From the NCBI GenBank assembly GCA_018268915.1, contig JAFDVQ010000001.1:1-64000 (forward strand): a DNA stretch of 64,000 nt, given 5' to 3'. The stretch's first letter is position 1, and every line of letters begins with the position of its first letter. This DNA comes from Acidobacteriota bacterium (GTDB lineage: Bacteria; Acidobacteriota; Terriglobia; Terriglobales; Acidobacteriaceae). Below the pieces are notes generated by a model. The model was not told the DNA's origin. It saw only the letters and a program-made list of their open reading frames with translations, and made no database searches. Position numbers and translations under genes: made by a program. Shown piece after piece: positions 16,589 to 27,448 of the stretch.

Positions 16589-17731
16589 ATGTATTTTCCA
16601 AGGACGCTTTCCCGCCTTCTCTGCATAGGTCTGTTCACGCTCCTGAGCCCTGCCGGTGTCACAGCGCTCTGCGCGCAGGCACTCACGGGTCACAAGACGC
16701 AAAATGTCATTGTCGTGATGATCGACGGCATGCGGTGGCAGGAGGTGTTTCGTGGAGCTGATCCCAGCCTGCTGGAGACGCTTGGCTCAGAGATGCCAGG
16801 TGACGCGAAGCAACGAGCTGAGCTGGCGAGGGAGAAATTCTCGGGTTCCACTCCGGCCGAGCGCCGCCAGACGTTGATGCCGTTCCTGTGGAGTGTGGTC
16901 TCGAGCAAGGGCCAGCTCTTTGGCAATCGCGATCTTGGCTCGGACTCCCATGTTATCAACGGGCTCAACTTCTCTTACCCCGGATATTCCGAGACGCTCA
17001 CCGGCGTTGCAGATCCGCGCGTCAAGTCGAATGACAATGTGCCGAATCCCAACGCGACTGTCTTTGAGTGGCTCAATACGAAGCCGGAATTTGCCGGTAA
17101 GATCGCGGCCTTCGGCGCCTGGAATGTTTTCGACGGCATCTTCAGGAGCAAGCAGTCTGGTTTGATCGTGAATGCAGGGTACGATGCGTTTACCGCGATT
17201 CCTCCTACTCCGAAGCTCGAACTTTTGAATACCCTGAAGCGCGAGACGGTCCGCATCTGGCCCGACGAAGCATTCGACCCTATCCCATTCCATACGGCGA
17301 TCGAATATCTCGAGGCGCAAACGCCGCGCGTCCTATTCCTAGGTCTTGGCGAAACGGATGAGTGGGCACATGCAGGTTCGTATGCCGAGTACTTGAACGC
17401 AGCGCACCTCGCCGATGACTATCTTCGGCAGATTTGGGAACTGGTTCAATCGATGCCGGAGTACCGGGACAAAACCACGCTCATTGTTCTGCCCGATCAT
17501 GGGCGGGGCGAAGGAAGCAAGTGGACTGATCATGGCGAGAAGGTCCCGGAGTCGATGCAGACCTGGATGGCTTTCCTGGGACCGGACACTTCTGCATCAG
17601 GTGAGCGCAAGCAGGCGGAGCCAGTCACGGCAAGCCAGATCGCCGGAACGGTCGCAGCGCTGCTGGGTGAAGACTATCGCGCTGCCGTGCCGAAAGCCGG
17701 CGCGCCCATCACCGATGTTTTCGGGAAATGA
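16589..17731 (+). CDS. Exported alkaline-phosphatase-superfamily hydrolase
   Basis: A predicted type I phosphodiesterase/phosphatase of the AlkP superfamily. After a signal peptide (MYFPRTLSRLLCIGLFTLL, cleavage near ALCAQA) it has the metal-site motif VVMIDGMRWQEVF, NFSYPGYSETLTG in the nucleophile region, GLGETDEWAHAGSY and LPDHGRG plus a second DHG, which supply the Asp and His ligands of a two-metal site. Length 380 residues. Start is uncertain: ATG 16589 gives the cleanest signal peptide, ATG 16580 and a TTG at 16553 are also in frame. Substrate is not predictable. It probably acts in the periplasm. Confidence 0.85.
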   Translation: MYFPRTLSRLLCIGLFTLLSPAGVTALCAQALTGHKTQNVIVVMIDGMRWQEVFRGADPSLLETLGSEMPGDAKQRAELAREKFSGSTPAERRQTLMPFLWSVVSSKGQLFGNRDLGSDSHVINGLNFSYPGYSETLTGVADPRVKSNDNVPNPNATVFEWLNTKPEFAGKIAAFGAWNVFDGIFRSKQSGLIVNAGYDAFTAIPPTPKLELLNTLKRETVRIWPDEAFDPIPFHTAIEYLEAQTPRVLFLGLGETDEWAHAGSYAEYLNAAHLADDYLRQIWELVQSMPEYRDKTTLIVLPDHGRGEGSKWTDHGEKVPESMQTWMAFLGPDTSASGERKQAEPVTASQIAGTVAALLGEDYRAAVPKAGAPITDVFGK

Positions 17732-17749
17732 AGGTGAAGGAGGTTATCC

Positions 17750-18118
17750 ATGACTGAGAGGATCGTCCCGATGATCCACGTTGCCGATGTAGCGGCCACT
17801 GCACACTGGTACGCATCCATCGGCTTCACCATTGTCGACACCTTCAAAGAGCCTGATGGAGGCGAGGTCAACTGGGCGCAGCTAAGGCTGGGCGAGAGCA
17901 CCATCATGCTGAATGCAGGCGGCCAGCCCAGTGATGCTGCGAGGCGAGAACTGGATCTTTACATTTATGTCGACGATGTCGATTCAGTGCGAAAGCGCCT
18001 GGAAGGGAAAGCCGCAATGGTGGAGGATCTGCACGTCACCTTCTACGGCATGCGTGAGTTCATCATTCGCGACTGCAACGGCTTCTGGATTGTGTTTGGA
18101 CAGCGCAGCCGGAGATAG
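17750..18118 (+). CDS. VOC (glyoxalase/bleomycin-resistance) family protein
   Basis: A 122-residue protein with the paired beta-alpha-beta-beta-beta layout of the vicinal oxygen chelate superfamily: VPMIHVADVAATAHWYASIGF at the start, VNWAQLRLGESTIMLN in the middle, and YGMREFIIRDCNGFWIVFGQ at the end, where Glu and Asp lie at the usual metal-site positions. The specific substrate is unknown; such small members include glyoxalase-like and resistance proteins. Start ATG 17750 has an excellent AAGGAGG at 8 bases and follows the upstream hydrolase by 18 bases, so they may be cotranscribed. Confidence 0.85.
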   Translation: MTERIVPMIHVADVAATAHWYASIGFTIVDTFKEPDGGEVNWAQLRLGESTIMLNAGGQPSDAARRELDLYIYVDDVDSVRKRLEGKAAMVEDLHVTFYGMREFIIRDCNGFWIVFGQRSRR

Positions 18119-18138
18119 TCGAGACCACTCCGGAGCTT

Positions 18139-19023
18139 TCACCCATCCAGTTCGGCGATTCGCTTGCTCATGCTCTGCGCGTCGAAGGGTGCGCGTTGTT
18201 TGTTGTCGTCATCGAAATAAACGAAGACGTCGCGTGCGTCCCGCTTTGGACCTGGCTCGGAATGAATTCTCGTTCCGTCCGTCACTTCTTCTCCGCGAGA
18301 CCATGCGATGATTCTTTGCGACCAGGTGTCGATCGCGGCTTCGGTGTACCCGTCCGGATAGACTTTGTCGCTGCCGTGCAGGCGGCTATAGACGAAGTCC
18401 GCGGTAACGTCCATCATCACCGGCCACTTCAAGGAGTCAGCAACAACAAGCGCTACGTCGTACTTGCGAAGAAGGTCGATGTACTCCGGCGTGGCAAAGC
18501 TCTTGTGGCGACTCTCCATTGCGTGCCGCATCGGCAGGTCTTCTTCGACCTCCAGCCAGCAACGGCCCGACATCCACTCATCCCGCTGCTTTGCGTATGC
18601 GGCAGCCTGCTTGTGAGTATGGGGCAGCAGCTCCAGGAAGGATTCGATCTTCTCCGCGTTGAAGGATGTTTGTGGCGGAAGCTGCCAGAGAATCGGACCT
18701 AGTTTTCTTCCGAGGCTGAGCATTCCCTGGGCCAAAAAGTTCGCCAGCGCACCCTCGACGTTTTCCAGCTTGCGGATGTGCGTGATGAATTGCGAACCCT
18801 TGATCGCGAAGACGAAATCGTCGGGAGTTTCTTTGTTCCACGACTGAAAGCTCTGCGGCTTCTGCGTTGAATAGAACGTACCGTTCAGCTCGATGGAATT
18901 GAGCTTCCGCGATGCATATTCCAGTTCGCGCTTCTGCGTGAGGTCTTCGGGATAGAAGCCGCCCCGCCAGCCATCGAATCGCCATCCTGAGATGCCGACA
19001 CGAATCTGTCCCTGCGCGCTCAT
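18139..19023 (-). CDS. DUF72 family protein (YecE-like), copy A
   Basis: A 294-residue DUF72 protein, a TIM-barrel-like family without an established reaction. Family marks are RVGISGWRFDGWRGGFYPE, FNSIELNGTFY-like LNSIELNGTFYS, DFVFAIKGSQFITH, GPILWQLPP, and the C-terminal YSRLHG and VFVYFDDDNK. It lies directly downstream of a paralogue on the same strand (27-base gap) and is about two thirds identical to it by eye. The C-terminal end faces the VOC gene 20 bases away (convergent). Soluble, no signal peptide. Confidence 0.9.
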   Translation of the reverse strand: MSAQGQIRVGISGWRFDGWRGGFYPEDLTQKRELEYASRKLNSIELNGTFYSTQKPQSFQSWNKETPDDFVFAIKGSQFITHIRKLENVEGALANFLAQGMLSLGRKLGPILWQLPPQTSFNAEKIESFLELLPHTHKQAAAYAKQRDEWMSGRCWLEVEEDLPMRHAMESRHKSFATPEYIDLLRKYDVALVVADSLKWPVMMDVTADFVYSRLHGSDKVYPDGYTEAAIDTWSQRIIAWSRGEEVTDGTRIHSEPGPKRDARDVFVYFDDDNKQRAPFDAQSMSKRIAELDG

Positions 19024-19050
19024 GCGACCTCCCCGAAGTTCGAAACCAGT

Positions 19051-19941
19051 CTAGCCGATCTCGCTAAGCTCTTCGACCCTATGGCGAAGCGACTGGGCAT
19101 CGAATGGCGCGCGCACCTTTGCGTCATTGTCGAAGTAGACATAAACATCGCGGGTGGCTCTTTTGGGCCCCCGTTTGGGATGCGCACGCTTTCCGTCTGT
19201 CACTTCGCCACCCTGTGACCAGGTCACAACCCTACGCGCCCAAACGTCGATCGCGTTCTTTTTGTAGCCGCTTGCGTAAAGCTGCTCGCTGCCGTGCAGG
19301 CGGCAATAGATGAAGTCTGCGGTAACATCCAAGAGCAATGGCCAGTCGACGGTGTCAGCCACGACGAGGCCGATTCGGTTCTTGCGCAGCAGCGCGATGA
19401 AGTCGGGGCACTCGCAGCTTACATGGCGAATCTCGATTGCGTGGCGGATGGGCAGGTCGGCTTCAATCTCGAACCATGAGCGCCCCTTTAATCGCTGATC
19501 ATGCCCGCGAGCAAGAGTGGCTGCCTCGCTATGTGAGCGCGGCAGGAGGTCGAAGAAGGACTGAAGCTTCTCTGGATTGAATGCGAACTGCGGCGGAAAC
19601 TGCCAGAGGATGGGGCCAAGCTTTTTGCCGAGGCGTAGCACTCCCTGCGCAAAGAAATTGGCCAGCGGTTTCTCGGCGTTGGTCAGCTTCAGCATGTGCG
19701 TGAGGTAGCGGGAGCCCTTCACGGCAAAGACGAAGTCATCGGGCGCCTCGTCATGCCATTGCTTGAAGCTTTGAGGCCGTTGCAGTGAATAGAAGGATCC
19801 GTTGAGTTCGATGGTGTTAAAGTGCTGCGCGGCAAACTCAAGTTCGCGCCGTTGCGCGAGTTTCTCCGGATAGAACGTTCCCCGCCAGCCCTTGTAGCGC
19901 CATCCTGAAATTCCAATTCGAATCCGCCCCGCACGGCTCAT
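19051..19941 (-). CDS. DUF72 family protein (YecE-like), copy B
   Basis: A 296-residue paralogue of the gene at 18139-19023: RIGISGWRYKGWRGTFYPE, FNTIELNGSFYS, DFVFAVKGSRYLTH, GPILWQFPP, CRLHGSEQLY and VYVYFDNDAK. The shared pattern along the full length, with equal size and adjacent same-strand position, points to a tandem duplication followed by divergence. A few charged positions differ in the barrel loops, so the two may bind different ligands, but this is only inference. No function is established for the family. Confidence 0.9.
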   Translation of the reverse strand: MSRAGRIRIGISGWRYKGWRGTFYPEKLAQRRELEFAAQHFNTIELNGSFYSLQRPQSFKQWHDEAPDDFVFAVKGSRYLTHMLKLTNAEKPLANFFAQGVLRLGKKLGPILWQFPPQFAFNPEKLQSFFDLLPRSHSEAATLARGHDQRLKGRSWFEIEADLPIRHAIEIRHVSCECPDFIALLRKNRIGLVVADTVDWPLLLDVTADFIYCRLHGSEQLYASGYKKNAIDVWARRVVTWSQGGEVTDGKRAHPKRGPKRATRDVYVYFDNDAKVRAPFDAQSLRHRVEELSEIG

Positions 19942-19986
19942 GGGGAGTTTTGACGCAGAAAACCAGCTGAATGGCGGTACGGCCGA

Positions 19987-22045
<2,059 letters not shown>

Positions 22046-22088
22046 TTAGGGATATTGTATCGAACGGGCCATCTGGCCTCGTCCCGTG

Positions 22089-23798
22089 CTACACGCCCAC
22101 CGGAAACGGCTTGGGGCTCGACTCGTCGGTGTTGGCGGCCTTGCCGCTGCGCCATTGCTCGAAGCGGCCCTGCAGCAGGCTCATCAGGCCCGTGTACCAG
22201 TAGCCGATCACGAAAAGAATGAGGAACGGGGCAGTGAAGTAGTTGTGATTTGTAAATGTATAGGCAATCGCCAGCGCGAAGTAGCAGCCGATGATCAGTT
22301 CAATCCATGGCGCGAGTTTCAGACGCTTACGGTACTTTGCAGCCTGCGATTTTTCTCCCTTTGCAGCAACGCGATACTTCGGTGTCCTGACGAACGCGCT
22401 CTTGATGCCAAGCAGCGCCTCCATGACAGCCTTCGAATTCGTCACGGTCAGGCCGATGCCGAGCGCCATCAGGAACGGCAAATAGAGAAAGGTCTTCATC
22501 CACGACTTCGGGTATAGCTCGCGCTGGCTGGCGAGATAGAACACAGCAATCGAAGCCGACGATGCCGCGAAGAGGGGGAAGTCGATCAGGAGCATCTGGA
22601 ACCAGCCCTGGTAGAAGCGCACGATCATTGCGGGGATAAGCAGCGCCGTCATCACGATCATGAGCGGATAGCTCAAGTTCGCGGTGAGATGGTAGACCGA
22701 CTCGATCTTGATCTTGCGAGGCACATCGGAGCGCCAGATGCGAGGCAGCAGCTTGATCGAAGTCTGGATGAGCCCTTTGGCCCAGCGTGCCTGCTGCGTC
22801 TTGAACGCTGTCATCTCGATGGGCAATTCGGATGGGCACTCAATTTCCGGCTGGTACTTGAAGCGCCATCCGGCCATCTGCGAGCGATAGCTCAGGTCGG
22901 TATCTTCGGTCAGCGTGTCGTGTTGCCAGCCGCCGCCGTCAGAGATGGCCTGACGCCGCCACATGCCGGCGGTGCCGTTGAAGTTGAAGAAGTCGCCGCT
23001 GCGGCAGCGCGCGCCGTGCTCGAGAATGAAGTGCCCATCGAGAAGAATCGCTTCGATGCGCGTGAGCAGGCTGTAGTCGCGGTTGAGGTGCGTCCAGCGG
23101 GTCTGCACCATGCCCACGTCGGGCTCGGCGAAGTGATGGATGACGCGCATGAGCCAGTCTGGCGGAGGAACGAAGTCGGCGTCGAAGATGGCGATGAACT
23201 CGCCTTTGGCTACCTTCATGCCTTCATCCAGGGCACCTGCTTTGAATCCGTGGCGGTTGGTGCGATGGAGATAGACGATCGGATTTCCGAGCGCGGCGTA
23301 GCGGTCGACGATACCGGCGGCCACCTCCTGGGTCTCGTCGGTAGAGTCGTCGAGCACCTGGATGTCCAGCTTGTCCTTCGGGTAGTCGAGGCTGCAGACG
23401 GCTTCGATCAGTCGATCGATCACAAACTGCTCATTGAAGATCGGCAGCTGAACTGTGACGCGCGGCAAGTCCGCAAAGTGCTTTGGCGGCTCAGCGATGT
23501 GGTTTTTCCGATGCTTGAAGTAGAGATAGCAGAGGGTGTAGCGGTGAATGCCATACACGGCAAGCACAAACATGACCGAGAAGTAGGGAATCAGCAGCGC
23601 CAGATCGAACCAGTTCCAGTGATAGAGACCCCGGAAGGTCTGATCGGCAAACTGAGCCTTCAGATAGTGCTTGAAGCCGTTCTGATCGCCCGCCAGCAAC
23701 GCAAATTGGGTGGGCAAGCCGGTCAGCAGGCTGGGGACACTTGGAAAAAGGTTGAACAGACCGAGCCTCCACCGACCGGGAATGCTTTCGGACGCCAT
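22089..23798 (-). CDS. Membrane glycosyltransferase, family 2 (cellulose/mannan synthase-like)
   Basis: A 569-residue processive-type GT2 enzyme. One N-terminal membrane segment (about 62-84) precedes the catalytic domain; several more follow from about 365. Catalytic residues are visible: Asp150/Asp151 (LDDSTDE), the DADF at 206-209, the TEDTDL at 297-302 with the base Asp, and QQARW at 335-339. These fit inverting enzymes making beta-linked polysaccharide from nucleotide sugars. No BcsB, PilZ domain or cellulase gene is nearby, so the polymer is not predictable. The start ATG 23798 has AGGACGACAG before it. Divergent from the acyl-CoA dehydrogenase. Confidence 0.9.
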   Translation of the reverse strand: MASESIPGRWRLGLFNLFPSVPSLLTGLPTQFALLAGDQNGFKHYLKAQFADQTFRGLYHWNWFDLALLIPYFSVMFVLAVYGIHRYTLCYLYFKHRKNHIAEPPKHFADLPRVTVQLPIFNEQFVIDRLIEAVCSLDYPKDKLDIQVLDDSTDETQEVAAGIVDRYAALGNPIVYLHRTNRHGFKAGALDEGMKVAKGEFIAIFDADFVPPPDWLMRVIHHFAEPDVGMVQTRWTHLNRDYSLLTRIEAILLDGHFILEHGARCRSGDFFNFNGTAGMWRRQAISDGGGWQHDTLTEDTDLSYRSQMAGWRFKYQPEIECPSELPIEMTAFKTQQARWAKGLIQTSIKLLPRIWRSDVPRKIKIESVYHLTANLSYPLMIVMTALLIPAMIVRFYQGWFQMLLIDFPLFAASSASIAVFYLASQRELYPKSWMKTFLYLPFLMALGIGLTVTNSKAVMEALLGIKSAFVRTPKYRVAAKGEKSQAAKYRKRLKLAPWIELIIGCYFALAIAYTFTNHNYFTAPFLILFVIGYWYTGLMSLLQGRFEQWRSGKAANTDESSPKPFPVGV

Positions 23799-23993
23799 CT
23801 GTCGTCCTGGGATTCGATACCGGGCTTAAGGAAATTGTAAGCGATAGAGGGTGTTGAGGCTGCGCGCTGGCGATGCCAGAGTGGCGACGCATCGCACTCT
23901 CGAGCAGGTCATCGGTTCATGCGTTTCGGTCTCTCTAGTGGTTGCTGTGATTCGTCGAATTAGCGTAACGTTTTCATGTAGTTGGAGTAAGCC

Positions 23994-25799
23994 ATGCCGA
24001 CCTCATCCAATTTCGTCCTCGCCGCCAAAGGCGGTTCATTCCTGATTGAATTGCGCACCCCGGCGGAAGTGTTTACCCCCGAAGACCTGACCGAAGAACA
24101 GCTGCAGATGGCCGCAACGGTGGCCCAGTTTGCGCGGGAAGAGGTGCTCCCCAAGACGGCGGAGATCGAGGCGAAGAAGCCCGGCGTTGTTCCCGGTCTG
24201 TTGCGCAAGGCAGCGGAGCTGGGCTTCACTTCCATGGACATCCCAGAAGAGTATGACGGCCTTGGCATGGACAAGACCACGTCCACCTTGATCACGGACC
24301 ACATGTCGGTTCTGGCGAGCTTTTCAACGGCCTACGGCGCTCATGTCGGGATCGGCACTCTGCCACTGGTCTGGTACGGCACCGAGGAGCAGAAGAAGCG
24401 ATACCTGCCCAAACTCGCCAGCGCGGAGTGGATCGGCGCTTATGCGCTGTCTGAAGCGACTTCCGGCTCCGATGCCATGAACATTCGGGCGAGAGCCACG
24501 CTCTCGGCCGACGGCAGCACCTACACGTTGAATGGCGAGAAGATGTGGATCACCAATGGCGGCACCGCCGGCCTGTACACCGTCTTCGCCAAGATCGATG
24601 GCGAGAAGTTTTCAGCCTTTCTGGTGGAGCGCGACACACCGGGACTGACGGTAGGCGCGGAAGAGCACAAGATGGGAATTCGCGGCTCTTCGACGTGCCC
24701 GCTGGTGCTGCAGGATTGCAAGGTGCCTGCTGCGAATCTGCTTGGCGAGGTTGGGAAGGGCCACCACATTGCATTCAACGTCCTGAACATGGGCAGGTTG
24801 AAACTCGGCGTGGCATGCATCGGAGGCGCGCGGCTGGCGATCGCTCACATGATCCGCTATGCAAAGGAGAGGAAGGCTTTCGGCAAGGCTATCGCGGAGT
24901 TCGGGCTGGTGCAGCGCAAGATTGCCGAATCGGCGACTCGCCTGTATGCCACAGAAAGCATGACCTACAGAACCGTCGGCATGATCGACGCGAGTCTTGC
25001 GGAACTGGGAGACGAAGGGAATCGATCTCCAAGGGAGGTGCAGAAGCGCATCGAAGAGTACGCGGTCGAGTGCTCCATCCTGAAGGTCTACGGCTCGGAG
25101 ATGATGACGCTGGTAGCCGATGAGCTGGTTGGGACGATGGGCGGTTATGGCTACGTCGAGGAGTATCCGGCAGAGCGTTATTACCGCGACGCGCGCATCA
25201 ATCGCATCTTCGAAGGCACAAACGAGATCAACCGCATGATCATCACCGGCTGGCTGATGAAGCGGGCCATGGCCGGGGAGCTTCCGCTGCTCAAAGCGAT
25301 CAAGGCTCTCATGGACGAAGTGATGCAGCCGCCGTCGTTCGACTCCGCGGAACAGTCAGATGAGACCCTGTCGCGGGAAGCCGGGATCCTTGCGAGCGTC
25401 AAGAAGATTGCGCTCTTCGCAGCCGGTGTCGCCAGCCAGCGCTACATGGCAGGATTGCAGGATCAACAGGAGATCATGGCCGACCTGGCCGATATCATCA
25501 CGCAGGCATTCGCGCTGGAGTCGGCTTTGCTGCGCGCTCGGAAACTCAATGCGTCCGGAAGAAATACCGCCGAAGTCGCCGCAGCGATGACCGGGCTGCT
25601 TGCCGACGAAAGCATGGCATTGGCCGAGCAGACCGCGCGCCGGGTTCTCGCCGCCTCTGCCGAGGGAGACGAGCTGCGCACGCAACTGGCGATTCTTCGC
25701 CGGCTGGCCCGGTTTGTGCCGGAGGACACGGTGAAGCTGAGCCGCGCGATCGCGCAGCATTGCTTGAGGGCGGAGAAATACCCCTTGGCGCTGGTCTAG
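23994..25799 (+). CDS. Acyl-CoA dehydrogenase
   Basis: A 601-residue FAD-dependent acyl-CoA dehydrogenase, the size class of VLCAD/ACAD9 relatives with an extra C-terminal helical domain. Motifs: YALSEATSGSDAMNIRARA and WITNGG in the FAD-binding middle domain, KMGIRGSSTC, RKAFGKAIAEFGLVQRKIAE, GTMGGYGYVEEYPAERYYRDARI and RIFEGTNEINR, whose Glu corresponds to the catalytic base in VLCAD-type enzymes. It catalyses the first step of fatty-acid beta oxidation; chain length is not predictable. GGAGTAAGCC precedes the ATG. No electron-transfer flavoprotein genes are adjacent. Confidence 0.95.
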   Translation: MPTSSNFVLAAKGGSFLIELRTPAEVFTPEDLTEEQLQMAATVAQFAREEVLPKTAEIEAKKPGVVPGLLRKAAELGFTSMDIPEEYDGLGMDKTTSTLITDHMSVLASFSTAYGAHVGIGTLPLVWYGTEEQKKRYLPKLASAEWIGAYALSEATSGSDAMNIRARATLSADGSTYTLNGEKMWITNGGTAGLYTVFAKIDGEKFSAFLVERDTPGLTVGAEEHKMGIRGSSTCPLVLQDCKVPAANLLGEVGKGHHIAFNVLNMGRLKLGVACIGGARLAIAHMIRYAKERKAFGKAIAEFGLVQRKIAESATRLYATESMTYRTVGMIDASLAELGDEGNRSPREVQKRIEEYAVECSILKVYGSEMMTLVADELVGTMGGYGYVEEYPAERYYRDARINRIFEGTNEINRMIITGWLMKRAMAGELPLLKAIKALMDEVMQPPSFDSAEQSDETLSREAGILASVKKIALFAAGVASQRYMAGLQDQQEIMADLADIITQAFALESALLRARKLNASGRNTAEVAAAMTGLLADESMALAEQTARRVLAASAEGDELRTQLAILRRLARFVPEDTVKLSRAIAQHCLRAEKYPLALV

Positions 25800-25814
25800 G
25801 GCTGGTTGAGTTTC

Positions 25815-25876
25815 GCAGGGGCTAAAGCCCTAAAACTCTTCCCCGGTGATTTTGGCCCGGCTGAAGCCGTGCCCTT
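25815..25876 (+). repeat. Double-hairpin GGGCTAAAGCCC / GGCTGAAGCC element
   Basis: The palindrome GGGGCTAAAGCCC at 25818-25830 is followed at 25854-25874 by GGCCCGGCT, GA, AGCCGTGCC. The second half is a hairpin with CGGCT/AGCCG plus outer GGC/GCC pairs, followed by CTTGTTAC. It sits between the convergent acyl-CoA dehydrogenase and CBS genes and may act as a 3'-end structure for both. Confidence 0.55.
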
Positions 25877-25904
25877 GTTACAAACGCGGTGCTGGTACAG
25901 TCGT

Positions 25905-26360
25905 CTACGGACAGGGGTAGGCACCGGCGATGTAGCCCTCAAGCGCCTGGATGGTCTGTTCCTGACCGGAGATGACCCACTTCACCAAGTCGCCGATGGA
26001 GACGACGCCCGCGATCGTGTCGTTCTGGACGACGGGCAGATGACGGAAGTCGTGCTGCGTCATCAGTGTCATGCATTCGTCCACGGTGTGCTTCGGGTTC
26101 ACGGAGATGACCGGGCTGGTCATGAGCTGGCCGACGGTTGTCTCGCGCGAAGTGTGCCCCCCCAGGATTCCTTTGCGCGCGTAGTCCCGCTCCGAGAAGA
26201 TTCCGACCAGGCGATCGTTCTTGCATACCAGCAGAACCCCTATGTCGTACCTGGCAAGCATCTGCAATGCCTCGTAGACCGACTGTTCGGGTTCAATGGA
26301 GAGCACCTTGCGCTCGGGCCGACACCCGAGCAGTACGCCAATCGTGTCGTTGATCTTCAT
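25905..26360 (-). CDS. CBS-domain-pair protein
   Basis: A 151-residue stand-alone CBS pair (Bateman module), which normally binds adenine nucleotides and regulates partners. The two CBS motifs are visible: VYEALQMLARYDIGVLLVC with LVGIFSERDYARK, and VDECMTLMTQHDFRHLPVV with IAGVVSIGDLVKW. The start at ATG 26360 is chosen because AGGAGG lies 8 bases upstream; the frame is open 105 bases further but that part is unconserved. The partner is unknown; the protein is small and soluble. Confidence 0.92.
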   Translation of the reverse strand: MKINDTIGVLLGCRPERKVLSIEPEQSVYEALQMLARYDIGVLLVCKNDRLVGIFSERDYARKGILGGHTSRETTVGQLMTSPVISVNPKHTVDECMTLMTQHDFRHLPVVQNDTIAGVVSIGDLVKWVISGQEQTIQALEGYIAGAYPCP

Positions 26361-26616
26361 AGGGGCAGTTCCTCCTGGGGTCGTTCGATTGACGGTCAAT
26401 ATAGCCCATTCCGATAACGACGGAAAAGCGGGAATTTGAAGCGTCGGGGGACAGACAGCAATCAATTGCCAGAGATGGACGTCTAAATCCTGCTGCGGTT
26501 GGAATCCGAGCTGTAGTGGCTGGTTGCCACCCGCCGCCGTAAAATAGATACAGGAGCGCGGTTTCCTTTGGGTTTAAAGGGTTTCCGGCTGGCTCCTGAA
26601 AACGGAGATCACTCAA

Positions 26617-27381
26617 ATGCCTCTCTTCAAGACTTCGAATCCTGCCCTTGGCGATAAGACCTTCCGGGACGCGGCACGGTTCGGCGGCGCCCTGGATGCA
26701 ACCGATCGGATGAGCCTGAACGGTACGGTCAACCGGACCGGCATCCTGCTGCTCTGTGCTTTGGCGACGGCCAGCTTTACCTGGTACAGCTTTATGGAGA
26801 GCCGCGATCCGGCCAGCGTCGGCGGCTGGCTCATGCTGGGTGTCTTCGGCGGGTTCATCACCGCCATGATCACGATCTTCAAGATGAACTGGGCACCCAT
26901 TACCGCCCCGATCTATGCCTTGTTCGAAGGATTGTTTCTGGGTGGTATCTCGGCGTTCCTCGAGATGCGGTATCCAGGCATAGCAATTCAGGCCGTGGGA
27001 CTGACCTTCGGGGTGCTGATGACCCTGCTGGTGGTTTACGCGTCGGGAATGATCCGCGTGTCGAACAAGCTGCGCATCGGGATCATCGCAGCGACAGGCG
27101 GGATCTGCCTCTTCTACCTGATGGAGATGATTTTGGGTTTCTTCGGGATCAACTTCGTCGCCGTGAATGGCTCTGGCGTCATCGGTATTGGATTCAGCCT
27201 CTTTGTCTGCGCGATCGCGGCACTGAACCTCGTGCTCAATTTCGATTACATCGAGCAGGGCGTGAACAATGGCGCGCCGAAGTACATGGAGTGGTACGGC
27301 GCATTCGGAATCATGGTCACGCTGGTCTGGCTCTACATTGAGATACTGAGTTTGCTCTCGAAGCTCCGCAGCCGGAACTAA
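26617..27381 (+). CDS. Bax inhibitor-1/YccA family membrane protein
   Basis: A 254-residue protein with seven hydrophobic segments. After a soluble N-terminus of about 40 residues come segments with IYALFEGLFLGGISAFLE, the signature region of the YccA/BI-1 (TMBIM) family, and near the end LNFDYIEQGVNNGAPKYMEWYGAFG. The acidic pair in LNLVLNFDYIE and the later segment match the pH-sensing di-aspartyl region of bacterial homologues. Bacterial members are linked to calcium leak and to FtsH modulation; here the role is inferred only by family. The last bases face a shared terminator. Confidence 0.92.
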   Translation: MPLFKTSNPALGDKTFRDAARFGGALDATDRMSLNGTVNRTGILLLCALATASFTWYSFMESRDPASVGGWLMLGVFGGFITAMITIFKMNWAPITAPIYALFEGLFLGGISAFLEMRYPGIAIQAVGLTFGVLMTLLVVYASGMIRVSNKLRIGIIAATGGICLFYLMEMILGFFGINFVAVNGSGVIGIGFSLFVCAIAALNLVLNFDYIEQGVNNGAPKYMEWYGAFGIMVTLVWLYIEILSLLSKLRSRN

Positions 27382-27400
27382 GTGACTGCATCAGAAACAA

Positions 27401-27434
27401 AAAAGCGGCAATCCCCATCGGGTTTGCCGCTTTT
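27401..27434. terminator. Bidirectional intrinsic terminator
   Basis: AAAAGCGGCAA and TTGCCGCTTTT form an 11-bp stem around a 12-base loop. The A-run on the left and T-run on the right allow it to serve the plus-strand YccA-like gene and the minus-strand TPR gene, both of which end within 20 bases of it. Confidence 0.9.
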
Positions 27435-27448
27435 GGTTTTGGCTCCCG

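Noticed and set aside
22689..23840. Plus-strand frame of 383 codons opposite the glycosyltransferase
   Set aside because: The minus-strand glycosyltransferase has intact catalytic motifs over the same span, so the plus frame is a shadow.
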